The translations under genes and the position numbers were made by a program. From positions 1 to 5,506 of the forward strand of contig WFRC01000092.1 in assembly GCA_015486685.1 (NCBI GenBank): a stretch of DNA of 5,506 nt, in the 5' to 3' direction. This document shows positions 1 to 5,008 of this stretch, piece after piece (within the stretch, counting starts at the first letter, position 1; every line of letters begins with the position of its first letter). The notes below the pieces were generated by a model. That model ran no database searches. It was given only the letters and a program-made list of their open reading frames with translations, and was not told where the DNA came from. The DNA is from Caldifarciminota bacterium (GTDB lineage: Bacteria; Hydrothermota; UBA3072; WFRC01).

Positions 1-763
1 AGCCGAGATTTACGGCATCCGCATTCGGCTTTTTTTCCGCCAGGAGTTCAAGGGCCTTTACGAGGTCCTTGACATAAATGAAATCTCTGGTCTGTTCCCC
101 GGTACCATATATCACCGGGGCTTTTCCGTTCAGGCATCTCGATATGAACTTCGGGATGACGGCGGAGTACTCCGATGATGGGTTCTGCCTCGGACCATAT
201 ACATTGAAGAACCTTGCGGAAATGCCTCTTATCCCGTATATGTCCCTGTAATTTCGTATCATATGTTCGGATGCGAGCTTCTGCGTGGCATACGGCGAGA
301 GCGGATCGGGAGGCTCTTTCTCATTTATCGGAAGATTCGAGGTATCACCGTAGAGAGCGCATGACGATGCGAAAACGAAGGCGGGGACATCCCTTTTTCT
401 GGCGAACTCGAGCATCTTTACCGTGCCCGTGAAGTTTATGTCCGCCGTTTCGATGGGGCGCTCTATGCTGTCCTGAACGCCGGGAATGGCGGCCAGATGA
501 AAGATAACATCGAATGCTCCCAGAGAACTCAGGAGCTCATCGTCCAGTATCGAACCTTTGATGAGCTTTGCATCTATACCACCGAGGTTATCGACCTTTC
601 CTAGAGAGAGGTCATCGATAACAGTAACCGAATTCCTTCCGGATAAATGCTCTGCGAGGTTTGAGCCTATGAAACCTGCTCCGCCCGTGATGAGGATATT
701 GCGGTCTTTCAATGGCATGAAAGGGGAGATAGGATATGGGTATTTGGAAGTTTCTGCTACCAT
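1..763 (-). CDS. NAD-dependent UDP-sugar 4-epimerase (GalE/WbpP-like SDR), C-terminus beyond window
   Basis: Extended short-chain dehydrogenase/reductase that would interconvert C4 epimers of a UDP-hexose or UDP-N-acetylhexosamine in the cytoplasm, supplying a sugar donor for the glycan genes nearby. Numbering from the ATG at 718: the NAD-binding GGAGFIGS is at 12-19, the acidic D35-D36 end strand 2, the catalytic serine is S119 in SSCALYG, the catalytic pair is Y143-K147 in SPYATQK, followed by RFFNVYGPRQNP (169-180) and a TRDFIYVKDL block (210-219). The RQNP plus YSAVIPKF stretch resembles WbpP-type UDP-GlcNAc 4-epimerases, but the substrate-gating C-terminus is outside the window. Two in-frame starts exist: ATG at 763, directly after the TAA of the upstream gene, adding 15 residues (MVAETSKYPYPISPF), and ATG at 718. 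Neither has a clear ribosome-binding site; 763 was chosen because it fits translational coupling. GC is about 52%, well above the rightward genes. Confidence 0.9.
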   Translation of the reverse strand, partial: MVAETSKYPYPISPFMPLKDRNILITGGAGFIGSNLAEHLSGRNSVTVIDDLSLGKVDNLGGIDAKLIKGSILDDELLSSLGAFDVIFHLAAIPGVQDSIERPIETADINFTGTVKMLEFARKRDVPAFVFASSCALYGDTSNLPINEKEPPDPLSPYATQKLASEHMIRNYRDIYGIRGISARFFNVYGPRQNPSSEYSAVIPKFISRCLNGKAPVIYGTGEQTRDFIYVKDLVKALELLAEKKPNADAVNLG

Positions 764-1147
764 TTAACTAAATTTTTCTTCTATTATGTCTACTATTCTC
801 TTCCCTGTATCTCCTTTTCCAAAAACTACCGGAGCGCTCTTCATTTTTTCATAAAGATCTTTGTTCTCAGTTATTTCGTTGGTCAACTCCATTATACGCT
901 CAGGTTGAATTCCTGCTACTGTGTTGCTTCCAGCCTCAACCGTTTCAGGCCTTTCCGTATTATCACGAAGCGTTATGCAGGGTATATGTAAGATATTTGT
1001 CTCTTCCTGAATCCCTCCTGAATCGGTCATAACAAGCTTTGCCTCCGAAAGAAGTAAAAGAAAATCGATATATCCAATAGGTCCTCTAATCTTTGGAAGT
1101 TTGCGAAGGAAAGAGTTTAATAGCAACCATTTTCTAGCCTCCGTATG
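764..1147 (-). pseudogene. wecB: UDP-N-acetylglucosamine 2-epimerase, C-terminal remnant
   Basis: Non-hydrolysing UDP-GlcNAc 2-epimerases make UDP-ManNAc and are normally about 360-400 residues; only about the last 120 remain here. From the possible TTG start at 1126, the fragment shows GPIGYIDFLLLLSEAKLV (15-32), the UDP-binding TDSGGIQEE (34-42) and LRDNTERPETVEAGSN (53-68), all family hallmarks, and ends at a natural-looking C-terminus (TAA at 766-764). The N-terminal Rossmann domain, which in E. coli WecB carries the catalytic Asp/Glu residues, and the catalytic His region are absent, so it should be inactive. The frame stays open back to a TAG at 1150-1148, and the 5' end abuts an oppositely oriented sulfotransferase remnant. 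The gene stops exactly where the epimerase ATG at 763 begins, so the two probably once formed an operon. The loss looks like a rearrangement rather than a point mutation. Confidence 0.85.
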
Positions 1148-1159
1148 CTATATCCTTCG
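1104..1159. repeat. Imperfect inverted repeat spanning the junction of two gene remnants
   Basis: The left arm holds CGAAGGA (1104-1110) and ATAGCA (1120-1125), separated by nine bases. The right arm holds the exact complements TGCTAT (1146-1151) and TCCTTCG (1153-1159), separated by one base. The loop of about 20 bases contains the point where the minus-strand wecB remnant and the plus-strand sulfotransferase remnant meet. It could be a trace of a recombination event or a hairpin; chance cannot be excluded for blocks of six and seven bases. Confidence 0.45.
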
Positions 1160-1423
1160 AAGACCATTGTAATCGCAGGAGCACCCACAAGTGGAACAAC
1201 TCTACTTCTCGACATTATAGCTTCTCCGCGCATATACAGAAAGATATTCGAACCTTTGATACCTGTAGAATTCAACCCGAGAAGGTTCAGACCGGCAGAA
1301 GTTCAGTCACTCTTTTCAGACACAACGAAGATGCAAAAAATAGGGTTCAAGATTAACTACAGTCTCAGAGATATAATTCGAGACCAGTTGAACTACTTTC
1401 TGAAAAGGGGGAATAGGCTATGA
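1145..1423 (+). pseudogene. Sulfotransferase-like N-terminal remnant
   Basis: The 92-residue frame begins with a hydrophobic strand and a P-loop-like motif, IVIAGAPTSGTTLLL (8-22), matching the 5'-phosphosulfate-binding loop (GxPRSGTT or PKSGTT type) of PAPS-dependent sulfotransferases, followed by FEPLIP (35-40). Such enzymes move sulfate from PAPS to hydroxyls of glycans or lipids. Family members are usually 250-350 residues, and the 3'-phosphate-binding serine region and the rest of the fold are missing, so this is a remnant or, less likely, a small unrelated nucleotide-binding protein. The frame ends at TGA 1421-1423. A shift of one base would extend it only to TAA 1443-1445 (GYDFYLNKR), so one frameshift does not explain the loss; a deletion does. 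There is no ribosome-binding site before the ATG at 1145, which overlaps the 5' end of the wecB remnant on the other strand. Confidence 0.65.
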
Positions 1424-1468
1424 TTTCTATCTTAACAAGAGGTAACTCGGAAATTGCGAGATGATAAG

Positions 1469-2593
1469 ATGAAGGTTGGAATCCTGTCTTGGATAATAGA
1501 CGATAAAAGAAAGACTGGTATAGGTAATTATACATATGAACTTATAAAAAATTTAATAAAAATGGATAAAGCTAAGAATTTGTATCTTATTCATTACAGA
1601 AACTCACAAGATGAGATATATGCTAGGGCTCATGATGTAGTGATTCCAAAAGTTAAATTTTTGAATGATATATATACTATTCCTCATATAACAAAAAGAC
1701 TCGGTATAGATGTTTGGCATCTTCCAGCTCACGAATTCACGAAAACTATGCCGTTCTTTTTGAATTCAAGAGTTAAAAAGATTTTAACCATTCACGACCT
1801 GATTCCGCTATTGTTTCCACATACATATAAGAGAAGAACACCTCTTTTGTGGAATATATATCTAAATGCAATAAAAAAAGATATAGACTTCATAATCACG
1901 AATTCACAGAATAGTAAAAATGATTGCATGAACTATCTGCGTATCCCAGAAGAAAAAATAAAGGTCATATATCTTGCAGCAGATGATAAGTATAAGCCGA
2001 TAGATAAAAAGGAAGAATTGAAAGAGAAAATAAGGAATAAATATGGTGTGGACAGGTCTTTCATTCTATATGTAGGTACTTTAGAAAAAAGAAAAAATGT
2101 TCAAACACTTATTAAGTCGTTTTATAAATTAAGAAGAAAAGGCATAGAACATAAACTGGTAATGACAGGCAAGCCCGGGTGGAAGTATGGAGAGATAACA
2201 TCCCTTATCAGCCAGTTGAACATGCAGAAAGATATCATCTTTACTGGCTATGTGCCGGATGAGGACCTGCTCGCTTTTTACAATCTAACAGATCTCTTCG
2301 TATATCCTTCTATTTATGAGGGTTTCGGACTACCACCTCTGGAGGCCATGGCCTGTGGGGCGCCGGTTATAGCATCCAATGCATCATCCCTACCGGAGGT
2401 CGTTGGTGATGCCGGAATAACGGTAGATCCGCACGATATTGACGGCCTCTCAGACAGAATGTACGAGATTTTAACACATAAAGAGATAAGAGAAACATGG
2501 TCCGAAAAAAGCATAAAAAGGGCCAAATCATTCAGTTGGAAGAAGACTGCACGAGAGACATGGAAGGTGTATGAGGAGGTTTATGATGAATGA
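1469..2593 (+). CDS. Glycosyltransferase family 4 (GT-B fold)
   Basis: A 374-residue, full-length retaining glycosyltransferase expected at the cytoplasmic membrane face, moving a sugar from a nucleotide donor onto a growing glycan. The N-terminal acceptor domain has TGIGNYTYEL (16-25) and IHDLIPLLFP around H109. The C-terminal donor domain opens with YVGTLEKRKN (G203) and carries the family E-x7-E signature E284-E292 in YEGFGLPPLEAMACGAPVIAS, then SLPEVVGDAGI. Overall it resembles mannosyl- or rhamnosyltransferase-type GT4 proteins; donor and acceptor cannot be told. ATG 1469 is preferred because MKVGILSW is a typical family start and GAGATGAT lies just upstream; an in-frame TTG at 1454, preceded by GAGGT at 1439-1443, would add five residues. 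The end overlaps the next gene by 8 bases. Odd feature: GC is about 30% from 1501 to 2160 and about 49% from 2161 to 2460, suggesting a mosaic gene. Confidence 0.93.
   Translation: MKVGILSWIIDDKRKTGIGNYTYELIKNLIKMDKAKNLYLIHYRNSQDEIYARAHDVVIPKVKFLNDIYTIPHITKRLGIDVWHLPAHEFTKTMPFFLNSRVKKILTIHDLIPLLFPHTYKRRTPLLWNIYLNAIKKDIDFIITNSQNSKNDCMNYLRIPEEKIKVIYLAADDKYKPIDKKEELKEKIRNKYGVDRSFILYVGTLEKRKNVQTLIKSFYKLRRKGIEHKLVMTGKPGWKYGEITSLISQLNMQKDIIFTGYVPDEDLLAFYNLTDLFVYPSIYEGFGLPPLEAMACGAPVIASNASSLPEVVGDAGITVDPHDIDGLSDRMYEILTHKEIRETWSEKSIKRAKSFSWKKTARETWKVYEEVYDE
2575..2580 (+). promoter_or_regulatory. Ribosome-binding site GGAGGT for the first GT2 gene
   Basis: GGAGGT lies inside the last codons of the GT4 gene. 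It sits 5 bases before ATG 2586 and only 2 bases before ATG 2583, and lies downstream of the in-frame ATG at 2571. This spacing decides for 2586 as the start and implies translational coupling with the GT4 gene. Confidence 0.75.
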
Positions 2594-3563
2594 GCCTGAA
2601 GTTGCCATTATAATCGTCAACTGGAATGGGAAAAATCTTCTGAAGGATTGCTTAATGTCTTTAAGAGAGAATACGAATTATTCAAACTATAAGGTAATCG
2701 TAGTGGACAATGGTAGTTCAGATGGATCTGCAGAATTTTTAAAAACAGAGTTTGCGGACATAGATGGTTTAATTTTAGATGAGAATTATGGGTTCGCAGG
2801 AGGGAATAACCGAGGGATTGTTTATGCATTGAAGAGATATGATCCAGATTATATATTATTATTAAATAACGATACAAAAATCATTCAGAAGGACTGGTTA
2901 AGGAGAATGGTTGAAGTTGCCGAAGGAGACGAAGAAATAGGAATTGCTGGGTGTAAGCTCATATATCCAGATGGAAAGATTCAACATATTGGAATGAAAA
3001 TAGATAGGTTCGGCATGTCCAAGTTAAACCCCTGCGCTATCGACCGTCTTCCCGACGTTTTTGATATTGAATGTGTTCTTGGAGCTTGTTTTTTAGTTAA
3101 GAGAAGCCTTATCAATAAAATCGGATTGTTAGATGAAAATTTTTCTCCTTTTCAACACGAAGAAATTGATTATTGTCTTAGAGCAAAAAAAGCAGGTTAT
3201 AGAATTTGTACCGTTCTAGATGTGAAAATAATACATATACTCAATGCGTCAATGAAAAAGACAGAAGCTGGATATTTTGCTTTGGTCAACATGAAAAATT
3301 GGATTAGATTTATGCTGTTGAATTTTCCAGTGAGTTGGATTGTGATTAGGAGCATCAAAATTATTCTTACATATCTCTTTAAGAGAAAAAATAAATATCG
3401 CCACTACTTATTAGATTTAGCAGTCCGAAAGGATTGGATAGACCGAAGCAGGATACTTATCGAAGCCTTTTTAATTAATCTAAAAAATCTCAGAGAAATT
3501 TTAGATAAAAGACGAAACAGAACAAAGAAAATATGGTATGACTATGAAGATGATTACAAATAG
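2586..3563 (+). CDS. Glycosyltransferase family 2 (GT-A fold, rhamnosyltransferase-like)
   Basis: A 325-residue inverting-type GT2 enzyme, expected to use a nucleotide-sugar and a divalent metal at the inner membrane surface. Visible motifs: VAIIIVNWNGK (6-16), KVIVVDNGSSDGS (36-48) for nucleotide binding, ENYGFAGGNN (66-75), the DxD-equivalent LNND (93-96), LGACFLVKR (165-173) and HEEIDYCLR (191-199), which takes the place of the usual ED-D/W-R acceptor-side block. A hydrophobic stretch at about 242-265, interrupted by R255 and K258, followed by basic residues, suggests monotopic membrane attachment rather than a spanning helix. The start at 2586 is set by GGAGGT five bases upstream; the gene overlaps the GT4 stop by 8 bases. 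The closest relative in the window is the GT2 gene at 3684. A short GC-rich patch (about 52% over 3001-3060) covers residues 140-158 in an otherwise AT-rich gene. Confidence 0.93.
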   Translation: MNEPEVAIIIVNWNGKNLLKDCLMSLRENTNYSNYKVIVVDNGSSDGSAEFLKTEFADIDGLILDENYGFAGGNNRGIVYALKRYDPDYILLLNNDTKIIQKDWLRRMVEVAEGDEEIGIAGCKLIYPDGKIQHIGMKIDRFGMSKLNPCAIDRLPDVFDIECVLGACFLVKRSLINKIGLLDENFSPFQHEEIDYCLRAKKAGYRICTVLDVKIIHILNASMKKTEAGYFALVNMKNWIRFMLLNFPVSWIVIRSIKIILTYLFKRKNKYRHYLLDLAVRKDWIDRSRILIEAFLINLKNLREILDKRRNRTKKIWYDYEDDYK

Positions 3564-3570
3564 AAAGACT

Positions 3571-3578
3571 TTTAAATA
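3571..3578 (+). promoter_or_regulatory. Candidate archaeal TATA box
   Basis: TTTAAATA follows purine-rich AAAGACT (3564-3570), which could act as a BRE, right after the stop of the first GT2 gene. If the host is an archaeon, transcription would begin near 3597-3602 and leave a leader of about 85 bases before the second GT2 gene. This is an AT-rich region, so the match alone is weak. Confidence 0.3.
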
Positions 3579-3631
3579 AGTGCATATTGCGCTCACTAAG
3601 AGCATACATGCTATCATAAAAGATATGGTGG

Positions 3632-3641
3632 TATAAAAATA
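3632..3641 (+). promoter_or_regulatory. Alternative TATA-like sequence
   Basis: TATAAAAATA lies about 43-52 bases before ATG 3684, which would place a start site near 3660 and give a short leader. It competes with the box at 3571 as the promoter of the 3684 block. A TTGACA at 3647-3652 has no matching -10 hexamer at normal spacing, so a bacterial sigma-70 promoter is not supported. Confidence 0.22.
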
Positions 3642-3671
3642 TGAACTTGACAAAATGTAAAATAATAACAT

Positions 3672-3675
3672 GGTG
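3672..3675 (+). promoter_or_regulatory. Weak GGTG ribosome-binding site for the second GT2 gene
   Basis: GGTG lies 8 bases before ATG 3684 and is the only Shine-Dalgarno-like match there. No other ATG, GTG or TTG occurs in this frame before the GT2 domain proper, so 3684 is the only workable start. Confidence 0.4.
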
Positions 3676-3683
3676 CGAGTAAA

Positions 3684-4682
3684 ATGAAAATCCTGCAAGG
3701 AGTTCCTAGGTTTCCTTCCAAGCAAAGAAATCGAGCCAAAACCCATACAGATAATTCACCCAAGGGATTATCAAAAAAACACGATCTTAAGACCTTTTAT
3801 CCGAAGGTTGCCATTGTAATTTTGAACTGGAATGGGAAAAAAGATACTATTAAGTGTCTAGAATCCGTGTTCCGCTTAAATTATAAAAATTATAAGGTAA
3901 TTGTTGTGGACAATGGATCAACCGACGGTTCCCAAGATGAAATCAGAAAAAAGTTTCCGGCGGTAAAGTTAATCGAAAATAGTCATAATCTGGGGTTTGC
4001 AAAAGGTAGTAACATAGGGATTAAAGAAGCTTTTAAACTCGGAGCTAAGTATGTGTTTTCATTAAATAATGATACCACAGTTGAGCCGGACTGCTTATTA
4101 AACTTAGTTGAAGTTGCAGAAAGAGATACGAAAATTGGTACAGTTCAATCTAAGATACTTAAAATGGACAATCCAAATATCATTGATTCTACAGGACATA
4201 TATTTAAATGCGGGAGAATTATAGACAGAGGCCATAATAAATTTGATAAAGGGCAGTATGACAACAAACCGGATATAGTGGGTGGTTGCGCAGGTGCTTG
4301 TCTGTATCGCCGGAAGATGCTTGAAGAGATTGGGCTTTTTGATGAAAGCTTTGGAACATATTATGAGGATGCTGAACTTTCGTGGAGGGCATACAAAAAA
4401 GGTTGGAAGGCAAGGTATGTCCCATCAGCGATAGTGTATCACAAAGGACGAGGATCTACTCGTAAAAGTAAGGAATTATCTCAAAAAATGCATCTTTTAA
4501 ATTCAAGGAATAGGGTATGGACAGTAAAAAGGCACGGAACGTTATCTCAGAGATTTTTGTTTTCATTCTGTTCGATAATGATTTGGATTAAAAGTAAAAT
4601 TCGAAAACGACTTAGAAAAAATAAAGTTGTTAGGGGGTTTTATTTTGGCTTAAAAGAATTTATGATTGGAGGTAGAAAATGA
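3684..4682 (+). CDS. Glycosyltransferase family 2 (GT-A fold) with unusual basic N-terminal extension
   Basis: A 332-residue GT2 enzyme expected to add one sugar to a membrane-linked glycan intermediate. The catalytic domain starts near residue 41: KVAIVILNWNGKK (41-53), KVIVVDNGSTDGS (71-83), NLGFAKGSN (102-110), the DxD-equivalent LNND (127-130), GGCAGACLYRRK (200-211), the acceptor-side FGTYYEDAELSWR (223-235, E228-D229 and W234-R235) and VYHKGRGS (251-258). It is clearly paralogous to the upstream GT2 gene, with near-identical motif blocks even at DNA level. Residues 1-40 are not part of the family: they are basic and probably disordered, and the first dozen (MKILQGVPRFPS) resemble the start of GT4 proteins. 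A hydrophobic stretch at about 291-303 followed by RKRLRKNK suggests peripheral membrane binding. The stop overlaps the methyltransferase start by four bases (ATGA). Confidence 0.92.
   Translation: MKILQGVPRFPSKQRNRAKTHTDNSPKGLSKKHDLKTFYPKVAIVILNWNGKKDTIKCLESVFRLNYKNYKVIVVDNGSTDGSQDEIRKKFPAVKLIENSHNLGFAKGSNIGIKEAFKLGAKYVFSLNNDTTVEPDCLLNLVEVAERDTKIGTVQSKILKMDNPNIIDSTGHIFKCGRIIDRGHNKFDKGQYDNKPDIVGGCAGACLYRRKMLEEIGLFDESFGTYYEDAELSWRAYKKGWKARYVPSAIVYHKGRGSTRKSKELSQKMHLLNSRNRVWTVKRHGTLSQRFLFSFCSIMIWIKSKIRKRLRKNKVVRGFYFGLKEFMIGGRK
4668..4673 (+). promoter_or_regulatory. Ribosome-binding site GGAGGT for the methyltransferase remnant
   Basis: GGAGGT lies five bases before ATG 4679, within the last codons of the second GT2 gene. 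It fixes the methyltransferase start and suggests the truncated frame may still be translated. Confidence 0.75.
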
Positions 4683-5005
4683 GTAAGGAACGAGATTCTC
4701 TGTCTGCGTTTTACGAATCGAAATTCAAAAAGAAAGAATATGGGGGAAAAGCAGTTTATTTAAATCCGAATCCCGGACATTACCATCAAAAAATAATTCG
4801 TATTGTTAGAAAACACTCAAAATCAAAGCCTCTAAAAATCTTGGATGTGGGTTGTGCAACGGGCTATTTGGGTGCCGAACTAAAAAAGTTTGGGAATACT
4901 GTATATGGAATAGAAATAGCCGAAAATGCGGCGGAAAAGGCCAAAAGTATAAATGCTTTTAAAGATTGGGAGAACATGAGACTTCACCTAAGCAGGAGGA
5001 ATTAG
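4679..5005 (+). pseudogene. Class I SAM-dependent methyltransferase, N-terminal remnant
   Basis: The 108-residue frame carries the SAM-binding start of a class I methyltransferase: motif I LDVGCATG (55-62) and the acidic end of strand 2, YGIEIAENAAEKAK (76-89, E79). Family members of this Methyltransf_11/23 type usually have 200-300 residues; the region with strands 4-7 and the substrate site is gone. After about residue 91 the sequence (NAFKDWENMRLHLSRRN) no longer looks like the expected GDIE/LPF segment, and neither other frame stays open there, so a deletion rather than a frameshift is the likely cause. The last 17 residues may be the retained tail of this or another gene. It starts in an ATGA overlap with the GT2 stop and its last codons contain the AGGAGGA that serves the next gene. 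The native role would be methylating a sugar or glycan end. A small intact SAM-binding protein is possible but unlikely. Confidence 0.75.
4994..5000 (+). promoter_or_regulatory. Ribosome-binding site AGGAGGA for the AlkP-family gene
   Basis: AGGAGGA ends 8 bases before ATG 5009 and overlaps the last sense codons of the methyltransferase remnant. The match and spacing are strong and set the start of the next gene. Confidence 0.8.
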
Positions 5006-5008
5006 ACA

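Noticed and set aside
214..767. Plus-strand open frames at 214-432 and 558-767
   Set aside because: They lie antisense to the epimerase gene, whose motifs are unmistakable, and encode arginine-rich or proline-rich sequence with no recognisable domain.
2314..2877. Minus-strand open frames at 2314-2526 and 2617-2877
   Set aside because: They are shadows of the GT4 and first GT2 genes on the other strand, with no motif or ribosome-binding site.
3582..3611. Intrinsic terminator after the first GT2 gene
   Set aside because: The hairpin is imperfect (two 4-bp blocks, bulges) and is not followed by a T tract.
3647..3675. Bacterial sigma-70 promoter starting at TTGACA 3647-3652
   Set aside because: The hexamer at 17-base spacing (3670-3675) is ATGGTG, which does not resemble TATAAT.
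3641..3682. 13-codon open frame ahead of the second GT2 gene as a leader peptide
   Set aside because: No ribosome-binding site, no run of regulatory codons and no attenuator-like hairpins follow it.
3501..3746. Minus-strand hydrophobic open frame of 81 codons across the intergenic gap
   Set aside because: It overlaps the ends of both GT2 genes, and its hydrophobicity follows from AT-rich reverse strand (Phe/Ile/Leu codons). No start signal or family resemblance was seen.
4219..4425. Minus-strand open frame of 68 codons
   Set aside because: It is antisense to the acceptor-side motifs of the second GT2 gene and has no features of its own.
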